From Mycobacterium malmoense (GTDB taxonomy: Bacteria; Actinomycetota; Actinomycetes; Mycobacteriales; Mycobacteriaceae): a DNA stretch of 64,000 nt. A program made the translations under genes and the position numbers. The notes under the pieces were generated by a model. The model was not told the DNA's origin. It saw only the letters and a list, made by a program, of their open reading frames with translations, and ran no database searches. How positions within the stretch are numbered: position 1 is the first letter of the stretch; every line of letters starts with the position of its first letter. This document shows positions 50,152-58,662 of the stretch, piece after piece. The DNA is taken from assembly GCF_019645855.1 (NCBI RefSeq), contig NZ_CP080999.1:248001-312000 (forward strand). The letters are read 5' to 3'.

Positions 50152-51081
50152 TTGGGACTGAAGGGTTACTGGTTGAAGAGCGCGCGCACTGTCACCTTCC
50201 CCGGGGCGACCAGCTTCGGGCACACGTTGGCGCCGCTGCGCCGGGGGCCTCGGGATCCCTGCTTCCAAATCCCCGGTGACGGCGCCATCTGGCGAACCAG
50301 CCTGGTGCCCACCGGACCCGTGACGGCGCGGATCAGCCGCGCGGCTCCCAACGCGGCCGAATGCCTGGCGTGGGGTAACGGCGCGCCGGAGTTCATCGAG
50401 ATGCTGCCCGCAATGCTGGGCGCCGATGACGACGCCTCGGATTTCGTGCCGCGGGACCCGACGGTCGCGGCCGCGCACCGCCGGGTTCCGCACCTGCGGC
50501 TGGGCCGCACCGGGCTGGTGCTGGAAGCCCTGATCCCGGCGGTCATCGAGCAGCGGGTGCCCGGCGCCGACGCTTTTCGATCGTGGCGCCTGCTGGTGTC
50601 CAAGTACGGGACGCCGGCGCCCGGACCGGCACCGGCCGGCATGCGGGTACCGCCGCCGGCCGAGGTCTGGCGAAACATCCCGTCGTGGGAATTTCACCGG
50701 GCCAATGTCGACCCGCGACGGGCGCAGACGGTGGTGAATTGTGCGCGGCGAGCCGCTTCGCTGGAACGGTTGGCGTTATGGCCGGCGGGGGCCCGCGAAG
50801 CGTTGACGACGCTGCCGGGTGTGGGCGAGTGGACCGCCGCGGAGACCGCGCAACGGGCCTTCGGTGACGCCGACGCCGTATCGGTGGGCGACTACCACAT
50901 CCCGAAGATGATCGGCTGGACATTGCTGGGCCGCCCGGTCGACGACGCGGTGATGCTCGAGCTGCTCGAACCGATGCGACCGCACCGCCACCGGGTGGTT
51001 CGGTTGCTCGAGACCAGTGGGCTGGCATCCGAACCGCGCCGCGGTGCGCGGCTGCCGGTGCAGCAGATCAGCCGGCTTTGA
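50152..51081 (+). CDS. HhH-GPD DNA glycosylase (3-methyladenine type), Rv0142-like
   Basis: A 309-residue base-excision-repair protein. The helix-hairpin-helix is LTTLPGVGEWTAAETAQRAF (about residue 222) and the catalytic Asp lies in AVSVGDYHIPKMIG. These fit AlkA-type 3-methyladenine glycosylases; Rv0142 has almost the same length. The start is a TTG with a weak ribosome site; a TTG seven codons in is an alternative. An N-terminal domain of about 110 residues resembles the AlkA beta domain. Confidence 0.85.
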   Translation: MGLKGYWLKSARTVTFPGATSFGHTLAPLRRGPRDPCFQIPGDGAIWRTSLVPTGPVTARISRAAPNAAECLAWGNGAPEFIEMLPAMLGADDDASDFVPRDPTVAAAHRRVPHLRLGRTGLVLEALIPAVIEQRVPGADAFRSWRLLVSKYGTPAPGPAPAGMRVPPPAEVWRNIPSWEFHRANVDPRRAQTVVNCARRAASLERLALWPAGAREALTTLPGVGEWTAAETAQRAFGDADAVSVGDYHIPKMIGWTLLGRPVDDAVMLELLEPMRPHRHRVVRLLETSGLASEPRRGARLPVQQISRL

Positions 51082-51091
51082 CGCGGCCCGC

Positions 51092-51117
51092 GGTTTTCGG
51101 CAACGGCCATCGGGTAT
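51092..51117 (+). promoter_or_regulatory. SigF-type promoter of dps
   Basis: GGTTT (51092-51096), 15 bases, GGGTAT (51112-51117) is a full match to the mycobacterial SigF consensus, ending 39 bases before the dps ATG. SigF control fits a stationary-phase protein; M. smegmatis dps is reported to use SigF/SigH. Confidence 0.7.
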
Positions 51118-51156
51118 CCCACCGGGAAAGTGACAGCGCGGAACCAGGAGGAATCG

Positions 51157-51708
51157 ATGACGCAGTTCACTATTCCGGGACTGACGGACAAGCAGGGGGC
51201 GCGGCTTGCCGAGCTGCTGCAAAAGCAACTGAGCACCTACAACGATCTTCATCTGACGCTCAAGCACATTCACTGGAACGTGGTGGGCCCCAACTTTATT
51301 GGCGTACACGAGATGATCGACCCGCAGGTCGAGGCGGTGCGTGGCTATGCCGACGAGGTGGCCGAGCGCATCGCCGCTCTCGGGGCGTCGCCACAGGGCA
51401 CCCCGGGCGCGATCGTCAAGGATCGCACCTGGGACGACTATTCGGTCGGCCGCGACTGCGTCCAATCGCATCTGGCGGCGCTGGACCTGGTCTACACCGG
51501 CGTCATCGAAGACATCCGCAAGGCGATCGCCGAGACCGAGGAACTGGACCCGGTCACCCAGGACATCCTGATCGAGCACGCCGCCCACCTGGAGAAGTTC
51601 CAGTGGTTCGTTCGGGCGCACCTCGAAAGCGCCGGCGGGACGTTGACCCACGAGGGCTCGGCCACGGAAAGGGAGGCGGCCAGCAGCGCGCGTGGCAAGT
51701 CCGCGTAG
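51157..51708 (+). CDS. dps: Dps, starvation DNA-binding ferritin
   Basis: A 183-residue Dps that forms dodecamers, oxidises and stores iron and coats DNA. The ferroxidase motif LTLKHIHWNVVGPNFIGVHE followed by MIDPQVE is complete. The C-terminal tail (ESAGGTLTHEGSATEREAAS then SARGKSA) ends in basic residues as in M. smegmatis Dps, where the tail binds DNA. AGGAGGA six bases before ATG 51157 decides against the start nine codons upstream. M. tuberculosis lacks a gene here. Convergent with the ClC gene. Confidence 0.95.
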   Translation: MTQFTIPGLTDKQGARLAELLQKQLSTYNDLHLTLKHIHWNVVGPNFIGVHEMIDPQVEAVRGYADEVAERIAALGASPQGTPGAIVKDRTWDDYSVGRDCVQSHLAALDLVYTGVIEDIRKAIAETEELDPVTQDILIEHAAHLEKFQWFVRAHLESAGGTLTHEGSATEREAASSARGKSA

Positions 51709-51738
51709 GCACCGCGATGCTTGCGCTTCGCCGTGGTC

Positions 51739-53745
51739 TCACGATCGAGTCGCCGTATCCTGGCCGCTCGTGCCGTTTTTGGGAATGAGGACGTTGATCC
51801 GGTCGCCCGCGGCGAGTCGCACGGCCGCGTCGGCGTCGACGAGCTGCCGGTTATGGAGAACCGACACGGGGAAGTGACCGGTGGGCCAGTCGAGTTCGCC
51901 GACGATCCGGCCGACCGCGGCCGAATCGGGCGTGAGGGTGTGTTCGACGATGCGGTATCCGGCGAGCTGGCTTCGCGGATCGTGTTCGGCGGTCGGGGCT
52001 TGCGGGTCGGCCCATTCGGCGGCCTGGTGGCTGGCCGCGATGTCCGGTTGGGCGTCGGCGAGGTAGGCGTCGACCGCGCGCAGCACGTTCTGGTTGGTCA
52101 GCCAGCCCTGGACGCGCCGGGCCTCGGTGTCGATGACCGGCAGCCCGTCGCGGCCGTAGAGGACGAGCTGCCGCAGGGCCTGGGCGAGGCTGTCGTTGGC
52201 GAAGAGCGCCTGCGGTTCGCGGACCCGGGTGACCGGGCCGAGCAGGGTCGTCCAGTCGGGGTCGGCGTCGCCCGCCAGGCCGGTGAGGTCTAGCGGAACG
52301 GTGAACCGGTGCATGGCGTCGGCCGCGGTGAGGTTGGCGAATGCATGGGTGGGAGTGACGCGGTCGATGTCGATGCCGCGGCGCAGCAGTTTGGTGGTGT
52401 AGATGGTGCCGTAGGAAAGCGCGCGGGACACGGTCGTGCCGACGGCGACGGCCAGCATGACCGGCAGGGTGAGGGTGAAGTCCCCGGTCATCTCGACCGT
52501 GCTGGCCAGCGCCGTGAGCGGGGCGCGCGCGGCGGCGGCAAACACGGCGCCCATGCCGACGATCGCGTAGAGCGCGGGATGCCCGACGGCGGTGCCGATT
52601 ACGTGCTGAACGATCAGCCCGAAGGCCATGCCGGAAGTGGCTCCGACGAACAACGCGGGCGCGAACACTCCGCCCGAGCCGCCGATGCCGATGGTGAGGC
52701 TGCAGGCCAGTATCTTGCCCGCCGCGAGGATCACCAGGAACCACAGCGCGTAGTGGCCGGCGAAGGCGGCGTACACCACCGGGTAGCCCACCCCGTACAG
52801 CTGCGGCACCGCCAGTAGCAACAGGCCCAGCGCGATCCCGCCGACCGCCGGCCGCGCCCAGGCCGGACGCTGGCCCCACACCCGGTCGCACAGATCCTCG
52901 GTCGCGTACAGGACCTTGGTGAACACAACCCCGATCAGCCCCGCGATCGCCGCGAGAAGGGCCACCAAAAGGTAATTGGCGATGTGGTCCAGTTCGATGC
53001 CGGCGGGAAGCTGGGTCAGGAAAGGGGCGGAGCCGAAGAAGACCCGGGCGATCACGTCGGCAACCATCGCCGAGAGCATGATGGTGAAGACCGCCTCGAC
53101 CGAGAGCTCACGCAGGATCAGTTCGACGGCGAAGAACACCCCCGTGACGGGGGCGTTGAACGTGGCCGAGATGCCGCCGGCGGCGCCGCAGGCCACCAGC
53201 ACCCGCAGCCGGTTTTCCGGCATCCGCACCCACTGACCGAGGCTGGACGCCAGCGCCGCCCCTATCTGCACGATCGGGCCCTCCCGCCCGACGGAGCCGC
53301 CGGCGCCGATGCACAGCGCCGAGGCCAGCGCCTTGACCACCGTCACCTGGGGACGGATGCGGCCACCGTTTTCGGCCACCGCGATCATGACTTCCGGCAC
53401 GCCGTGGCCGCGAGCCTCGCGGGCGAACCGGGAGATCAACGGCCCGTACAACAACCCGCCGAGCACGGGGACGATCACGAAAAAGCCGACCCCCAACCAA
53501 GGCAGGTGGCCGCTAGCCACCCGCCCCTGCTGCCCGAACTCGTCCTGCCCGGTCGCCAGCCAGGTGAAGCCGTAGATCAGGTAGCGGAACGCCACCGCGC
53601 CAAACCCGGCGCCAATCCCCACCACGATCGCCACGCAGAACAATCCCAGGCGGTTCGCGCGCAGCCAGCCGGCCACCCTCCCCACCACGTCGGCCACCGA
53701 TCGCGGCGCCCGCACCGGATCGGCGGCCGCCTTGTCCTGCTCCAT
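51739..53745 (-). CDS. ClC-family chloride channel/transporter with C-terminal CBS and RCK_C-like regions
   Basis: A 668-residue membrane protein. ClC selectivity motifs are ARGHGVPEV (GxGxP), GGSVGREGPIVQIG with the gating Glu, GGSGGVFAPALF (GxFxP), and a Tyr in YGTIYTTKLLRRG. The position of the usual filter Ser (GSGIP) is His. After residue about 450 come a CBS-like part (DSLAQALRQLVLYGRDGLPV) and a C-terminal RCK_C-like part ending LAAGDRINVLIPK. Rv0143c, as I recall, is near 490 residues, so this protein is longer by a regulatory tail. ATG at 53745 follows GGAAGGTGACGCGG. Confidence 0.9.
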   Translation of the reverse strand: MEQDKAAADPVRAPRSVADVVGRVAGWLRANRLGLFCVAIVVGIGAGFGAVAFRYLIYGFTWLATGQDEFGQQGRVASGHLPWLGVGFFVIVPVLGGLLYGPLISRFAREARGHGVPEVMIAVAENGGRIRPQVTVVKALASALCIGAGGSVGREGPIVQIGAALASSLGQWVRMPENRLRVLVACGAAGGISATFNAPVTGVFFAVELILRELSVEAVFTIMLSAMVADVIARVFFGSAPFLTQLPAGIELDHIANYLLVALLAAIAGLIGVVFTKVLYATEDLCDRVWGQRPAWARPAVGGIALGLLLLAVPQLYGVGYPVVYAAFAGHYALWFLVILAAGKILACSLTIGIGGSGGVFAPALFVGATSGMAFGLIVQHVIGTAVGHPALYAIVGMGAVFAAAARAPLTALASTVEMTGDFTLTLPVMLAVAVGTTVSRALSYGTIYTTKLLRRGIDIDRVTPTHAFANLTAADAMHRFTVPLDLTGLAGDADPDWTTLLGPVTRVREPQALFANDSLAQALRQLVLYGRDGLPVIDTEARRVQGWLTNQNVLRAVDAYLADAQPDIAASHQAAEWADPQAPTAEHDPRSQLAGYRIVEHTLTPDSAAVGRIVGELDWPTGHFPVSVLHNRQLVDADAAVRLAAGDRINVLIPKNGTSGQDTATRS

Positions 53746-53907
53746 CCGCGTCACCTTCCCGCCGTCGACCCTTTCAGGCCCGGGCATGCCGCGACAACCA
53801 TCTACCACGGCAAATATTGCACTATAAAACGATCGTCTGCCGCCCACGGTAGCGAGGTTCGCAAGGTTGCCATCCAGTCGCCGTCCTCACCCGTGGCGCA
53901 CCGGGGA

Positions 53908-53931
53908 ATAACCGGACCGAAGTCCGGTTAT
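53908..53931. promoter_or_regulatory. Perfect palindrome in front of the pirin gene
   Basis: ATAACCGGAC (53908-53917) and GTCCGGTTAT (53922-53931) are perfect inverted copies around CGAA, 29 bases before the pirin ATG. The right arm runs into TTATAT (53928-53933), a plausible -10, so binding would block the promoter. The TetR at 54947 is the natural candidate. It could also form an RNA hairpin. Confidence 0.6.
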
Positions 53932-53960
53932 ATGAGGTGACGCTAAATTTGGAGGTAAGC

Positions 53961-54944
53961 ATGCCTGCTATCACCGCAGACACGATCGCGCTGCCGCGGA
54001 TCAGCCCCGCCGGTCCGACCGACACCGAGCGGCCGGTCCGGTCGATCACCACCGGGCCGCGAGGATACGAAGGCGAGGGTTTCCCGGTGGTTCGCGCGTT
54101 CGCCGGGGTCGGCACCGCCGCTCTGGATCCATTCGTGCATATGGACCAGATGGGGGAGGTGGAATATCAGCCGGGCGAACCAAGGGGCACCGACTGGCAT
54201 CCGCACCGCGGCTTCGAAACCGTCACCTACATGATCGACGGAAAATTCGCGCATCAGGATTCCCACGGCGGTGGCGGCCTGATCACCGACGGCGCGACGC
54301 AATGGATGACGGCCGGCTCGGGCATCTTGCACATCGAAACCCCGCCCGCCGAGCTGGTCGAAAGCGGCGGCGTCTTTCACGGCATCCAGCTGTGGGTGAA
54401 CCTGCCGAGGAAAGACAAGTTCGCACCGCCTCGGTATCAGGCCATCGAGGGCGAGGACGCCAAGTTGCTCGCATCCGACGATGGCGGAGCGCTGGTTCGC
54501 ATGATCGCCGGCGAGATCGACGGTCAGCGCGGGCCCGGCGTCACGCACACGCCGATCACGTTGGCGCACGCGACGATCGAAAACGGAGCCCGGCTCAGCA
54601 TTCCGTGGCGGCGTGATTTCAACGCGCTGGTGTACGTGTTGTCCGGCAGCGGATACGTCGGCCCGGTCGCGCACCCGATTCACCAGGGTCAGTTGGCGGT
54701 GCTTGGACCCGGCGATCGGATCACCGTGGGAGCCCGGCCGGCCCAGGATTCGCGCCGCGTGACGGCCATCGATGTGCTGATTCTGGGCGGCCGGCCCATT
54801 CGCGAACCCGTTTTCCACTACGGACCTTTTGTGATGAACTCGCGGGCCGAATTGATCGAAGCGCTGGAGGACTACCAAGCCGGAAAGTTCGGCAACATTC
54901 CGCCAAATGCGCTAATGCCACACCATGGCGGTGGCACACTTTAG
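53961..54944 (+). CDS. Pirin-family cupin protein
   Basis: A 327-residue bicupin. The metal-binding signature DWHPHRGFETVTYMIDGKF, followed by HQDSHG and the Glu/His of GSGILHIETP, lies around residues 78-125; PHRGFETV is diagnostic. Related pirins act as quercetin dioxygenases or redox sensors; here the role is unknown. GGAGGTAAGC precedes ATG 53961. It ends two bases before the TetR start, so they are one unit. It is an addition relative to M. tuberculosis. Confidence 0.9.
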   Translation: MPAITADTIALPRISPAGPTDTERPVRSITTGPRGYEGEGFPVVRAFAGVGTAALDPFVHMDQMGEVEYQPGEPRGTDWHPHRGFETVTYMIDGKFAHQDSHGGGGLITDGATQWMTAGSGILHIETPPAELVESGGVFHGIQLWVNLPRKDKFAPPRYQAIEGEDAKLLASDDGGALVRMIAGEIDGQRGPGVTHTPITLAHATIENGARLSIPWRRDFNALVYVLSGSGYVGPVAHPIHQGQLAVLGPGDRITVGARPAQDSRRVTAIDVLILGGRPIREPVFHYGPFVMNSRAELIEALEDYQAGKFGNIPPNALMPHHGGGTL

Positions 54945-54946
54945 CA

Positions 54947-55582
54947 ATGCGGCCAACGGCGAGTCGCCGGCCAGGACGCCCCCCTGCCGCGACGGCAGAC
55001 GAGACGCGTCAGCGCATCATTCAGGCCGCTCGTCTGGTATTCAGCGAACGCGGCTACGCCGGTGCGACCTTCCAGGCAATTGCCGTCCGCGCCAACCTGA
55101 CCAGGCCGGCGATCAACCACTACTTTTCCACCAAGCGGGCGTTGTACCGGGAGGTGTTGGAGCAAACCAACGACCTCGTCATCAGGACCGGCATCCGGGA
55201 GGCGGAGCGCGCGCCCACGCTGATGGCGCGGCTGACGGCGTTCATCTCCGCCGCGGTGCGCGCTAATTCCGACAATCCCGCCGTGTCAGCGTTTTTGATT
55301 ACCGCCGTGCTCGAATCGCAACGGCATCCGGAATTGAGCCGAATCGAAAACGATTCGGTGCGAATTAGCCGGGAATTTCTGATGTGGGCGGTCAGCGACG
55401 CGATTGAGCGTCGCGAGGTCGCCGCTGACATCGACGCCTGCGCACTGGTCGAGACGCTGCTGGTGGTGCTCTGCGGTGTGGGGTTCTACGCCGGCTACGT
55501 CCGCAGCTACGAGGAAATGCTGGCCGTCACCGACATGCTGCGCCAGCTGCTGGAGGGTGCGCTCTGGCGGCCCGAGGCCTGA
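54947..55582 (+). CDS. TetR-family regulator (Rv0144-like)
   Basis: A 211-residue TetR protein: IIQAARLVFSERGYAGATFQ followed by AIAVRANLTRPAINHYFSTK as the DNA-binding helices (residues 24-64). The N-terminal SRRPGRPPA is an AT-hook-like basic arm. It follows the pirin gene almost without gap, so it may regulate it through the palindrome at 53908-53931. Confidence 0.88.
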   Translation: MRPTASRRPGRPPAATADETRQRIIQAARLVFSERGYAGATFQAIAVRANLTRPAINHYFSTKRALYREVLEQTNDLVIRTGIREAERAPTLMARLTAFISAAVRANSDNPAVSAFLITAVLESQRHPELSRIENDSVRISREFLMWAVSDAIERREVAADIDACALVETLLVVLCGVGFYAGYVRSYEEMLAVTDMLRQLLEGALWRPEA

Positions 55583-55665
55583 AACGCGCGGCGTCGACGC
55601 GCGCCCAGTGACGTGGCGCACAGACCGCATAGTTTGCCTAACTTACTCGGTAGCATTGTCGCGAC

Positions 55666-56643
55666 ATGACTGACCTGGATTCCTCGTTACCGCCGTCCTT
55701 GAGGACCGCCGGCGACAGTTGGGCCATCACCGAACTCGTCGGCGCCACCGCGTTGGGGGTCGCCGCGTCGCGTGCGGTGGAAACGGCCGGATCCAGCCCG
55801 CTGATCCGTGACGATTTTGCCCGGGTATTGGTGTCGCCCGCCGGTTCGGCGTGGGCGCGGCTGACCGACCCCGAGCTGGCCTGGCTCGACGGCGACGAGC
55901 AGGGGCAACGGGTGCATCGGCTGGGTGTCGACTATCAGGCGGTGCGCACCCACTTCTTCGACGAATACTTCGGCAACGCCACTCAAGCCTCTGCCGACCG
56001 GATCCGGCAGGTGGTGATCCTGGCCGCCGGGCTGGATTCCCGCGCCTACCGCCTGAACTGGCCCGCGGGCACCGCGGTCTACGAGATCGACCAGCCCCAG
56101 GTGCTGGAGTACAAGACCCGAATCCTGGAATCGCACGGCGCCGTTCCCACCGCGCGCCGGCACCCGGTCCCGGTCGACCTGCGTGAGGATTGGCCGGCGG
56201 CGCTGACGGCCGCGGGATTCGACCGCACCCAACCGACCGCGTGGCTTGCGGAGGGGCTGCTGCCCTACCTGCCCGGCGACGCCCAAGACCGGCTCTTCGA
56301 GATGTTCACCGCCCTCAGCGCGCCGGGCAGCCAGGTTGCCATCGAGGCGTTCGGCATGAATTCGAGGGGCAACACGCAGCGCTGGCGGCGGATGCGGGAG
56401 CGGCTCGGCCTGGACGTCAACGTCGAAGCCCTGACCTACCACGAACCCGACCGTTCGGATGCCGCCCAGTGGCTGGCCGACCACGGCTGGCAGGTGCACT
56501 CCGTGAACAACCGCGAAGAGATGGCCCGGCTGGGCCGCCCGGTTCCCGACGACCTGACCGATGACGCCGTCCGCAGCACGCTGCTGCGCGCGCGTCTCGG
56601 CGCGCCACCCAACCGACCATCGAACAGCGGGAGTACGCGATGA
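55666..56643 (+). CDS. LCM-family SAM-dependent methyltransferase, first of three (Rv0145-like)
   Basis: A 325-residue methyltransferase of the mycobacterial TIGR00027 family. SAM motif ILAAGLDSRAYRLNWP (about residue 121), acidic YEIDQPQVLEYKT and AWLAEGLLPYLPGDAQDRLF. It carries the insert TQASADR before motif I, shared with the third copy but missing in the second. Its TGA overlaps the next ATG. Targets of the family are unknown. Confidence 0.9.
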   Translation: MTDLDSSLPPSLRTAGDSWAITELVGATALGVAASRAVETAGSSPLIRDDFARVLVSPAGSAWARLTDPELAWLDGDEQGQRVHRLGVDYQAVRTHFFDEYFGNATQASADRIRQVVILAAGLDSRAYRLNWPAGTAVYEIDQPQVLEYKTRILESHGAVPTARRHPVPVDLREDWPAALTAAGFDRTQPTAWLAEGLLPYLPGDAQDRLFEMFTALSAPGSQVAIEAFGMNSRGNTQRWRRMRERLGLDVNVEALTYHEPDRSDAAQWLADHGWQVHSVNNREEMARLGRPVPDDLTDDAVRSTLLRARLGAPPNRPSNSGSTR

Positions 56644-57581
56644 GCTCACTGCGCACCCACGACGACACCTGGGACATCAAGACCAGCGTCGGCAGCACCG
56701 CCGTGATGGTGGCCGCGGCCCGGGCCGTCGAAACCGAGCGGCCCGACGCGCTCATCCGCGACCCGTACGCGCGACTCCTGGTCACCAACGCCGGTGCCGG
56801 CGTCCTGTGGGAGGCCATGCTCGACCCGGCGATTGCCGCCAAGGTCGAAGCGCTCGACGCCGACTCCGCGGCCCAGCTCGAGCACATGCGTGGTTATCAG
56901 GCGGTGCGGACGAACTTCTTCGACACGTACTTCGCCGACGCCGTCGCCGACGGGATCCGGCAGGTGGTGATTCTGGCGTCGGGTCTCGATTCGCGCGCCT
57001 ACCGGCTGGACTGGCCGGCCGGCACCGTCGTGTACGAGATCGACCAGCCCCAGGTGCTGGCGTACAAATCCACCACGCTGGCGGAAAACGGCGCGACTCC
57101 TTCGGCCGATCGCCGCGAGGTGGCCATCGACCTGCGCCAGGACTGGCCGGCCGCGCTGCGCGCCGCCGGCTTTGACCCGACGGCGCGGACGGCCTGGCTA
57201 GCCGAGGGCCTGCTGATGTACCTGCCCGCCGAGGCGCAGGACCGGTTGTTCACCCTGGTCGGTGAGCTGAGCCCCGCCGGAAGCCGGGTCTCGGCGGAAA
57301 CCGCGCCGGCGCATGCCGACGAGCGTCGGCAGCAGATGCGCGAGCGGTTCAGGAAGGTGGCCGACGAGCTGGGATTGGAGGAGACCGTCGACGTCGGGGA
57401 GCTGATGTATCGCGACGACCACCGGGCGGACGTCGCGGAATGGCTCAACAACCACGGCTGGCGGGCTCGGGCGCAGCGATCGGCCGACGAGATGCGCCGA
57501 CTGGGCCGCTGGATTGAGAATGTGCCGCTCGCCGACGACAAGGACGCGTTCTCCGAGTTTGTCATCGCGGAGCGGTTCTAG
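56640..57581 (+). CDS. LCM-family SAM-dependent methyltransferase, second of three (Rv0146-like)
   Basis: A 313-residue paralog: ILASGLDSRAYRLDWPAGTV, YEIDQPQVLAYKS and AWLAEGLLMYLPAEAQDRLF. It lacks the TQAS insert before motif I. ATGA overlap with the first copy, and its TAG shares a base with the GTG of the third, so all three are translated in a coupled run. Length is near Rv0146. Confidence 0.9.
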   Translation: MSSLRTHDDTWDIKTSVGSTAVMVAAARAVETERPDALIRDPYARLLVTNAGAGVLWEAMLDPAIAAKVEALDADSAAQLEHMRGYQAVRTNFFDTYFADAVADGIRQVVILASGLDSRAYRLDWPAGTVVYEIDQPQVLAYKSTTLAENGATPSADRREVAIDLRQDWPAALRAAGFDPTARTAWLAEGLLMYLPAEAQDRLFTLVGELSPAGSRVSAETAPAHADERRQQMRERFRKVADELGLEETVDVGELMYRDDHRADVAEWLNNHGWRARAQRSADEMRRLGRWIENVPLADDKDAFSEFVIAERF

Positions 57582-58513
57582 TGGCGCGCACCGCCGATGA
57601 CTCCTGGGACATCGCCACCAGCGTCGGGGCCACCGCGGTGATGGTCGCGCTGGCCCGCGCCGCCGAGACGGCCAGCGCCGACCCGCTCATCCGGGACCAG
57701 TTCGCCCAGGTGCTGGTGTCCACTCCCGAACTCGAGGGGGTTCGGGAGCAGGTCGCCGCGTGGTGGGCCCCCGAGCCGGACGACGACTCGGATTTCGCCC
57801 CCGACTCGCAGAACATGATCGACTACCAGGCGGTGCGCACGCATTTCTTCGACGCGTACTTCGCCGACGCCACTCAAGCCTCTGGGGCCGGCATCCGCCA
57901 GGTCGTGATCCTGGCCGCCGGCCTGGATTCGCGCGCCTACCGGCTGGATTGGCCGGCCGACACCGTCGTCTACGAGATCGATCTGCCCAAGGTGCTGGAA
58001 TACAAGGCCGAGACGCTCGCCGCCCACGGCGCCACGCCGACCGCCGACCGGCGGCCGGTGCCGGTCGACCTGCGCCACGACTGGCCCCAAGCGTTGCGCG
58101 ACGCCGGTTTCGACGCGACCCGCCCGACGGCCTGGCTGGCCGAAGGGCTGTTGCCGTTCCTGCCGGCGGCGGCGCAGGAAGCCATGTTCGCCTCGATCGA
58201 CGAGCTGAGCGGGCCGGGCAGCCGGGTCGCGGTTGAAATCTTCGGGGTCGACGAGGAGAAGCGCCGCGAGGCCGAGCAGAAGTGGCAGGAGCTGCGGGCC
58301 AAGCGCGAGGCGCGCGGCCAAGACACCTCGTTCAACCCCTTCGACCTCTGGTTTGACGACGGGGACCGCGCGGACTGTGCCGACTGGTTCGGCGGGCACG
58401 GCTGGACCGTGCGCACCGTGAATGCGCGCGAGGAGGCGCTGCGACTGGGCCGCGCGCCGCAGCCGGAGGAGCGGCCGTTTACCAACAGCTTCGTGACGGC
58501 AACCAAATCCTGA
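57581..58513 (+). CDS. LCM-family SAM-dependent methyltransferase, third of three
   Basis: A 310-residue paralog starting at GTG (MARTADDSWDIATSVGATAV). SAM motif ILAAGLDSRAYRLDWPADTV and AWLAEGLLPFLPAAAQEAMF. At DNA level the stretch ACTCAAGCCTCTG (from 57872) and its surroundings match the first copy better than the second, which suggests duplication or gene conversion between copies one and three. M. tuberculosis has two genes here as I recall. A 149-base gap with no clear structure follows. Confidence 0.88.
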   Translation: MARTADDSWDIATSVGATAVMVALARAAETASADPLIRDQFAQVLVSTPELEGVREQVAAWWAPEPDDDSDFAPDSQNMIDYQAVRTHFFDAYFADATQASGAGIRQVVILAAGLDSRAYRLDWPADTVVYEIDLPKVLEYKAETLAAHGATPTADRRPVPVDLRHDWPQALRDAGFDATRPTAWLAEGLLPFLPAAAQEAMFASIDELSGPGSRVAVEIFGVDEEKRREAEQKWQELRAKREARGQDTSFNPFDLWFDDGDRADCADWFGGHGWTVRTVNAREEALRLGRAPQPEERPFTNSFVTATKS

Positions 58514-58662
58514 CCGGTCCCCGGCCGCGCCTCCCAGGATCTTTTTCACTGCTCTCCCAACCCGATGGTTAGGATCGCGATTACCACGTGTGCGCGCTTT
58601 CCCGACGAGCGGCGGGCACGCTCCGGGAGGTCCGAGCAGGGTCCAGGCAGGGAAGGACAACG

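Noticed and set aside
53821..53849. Promoter of the ClC gene (TATAGT on the minus strand at 53826-53821)
   Set aside because: The -10 looks good but no -35 at the right distance; left uncalled.
55632..55656. Iron box (IdeR) or SigA promoter before the first methyltransferase
   Set aside because: Only a half-site resembling GCCTAACTTA; -35 and -10 candidates are 11 bases apart.
58545..58575. Promoter TTCACT / TAGGAT before the aldehyde dehydrogenase
   Set aside because: Spacer of 19 bases and weak -35; too little to call.
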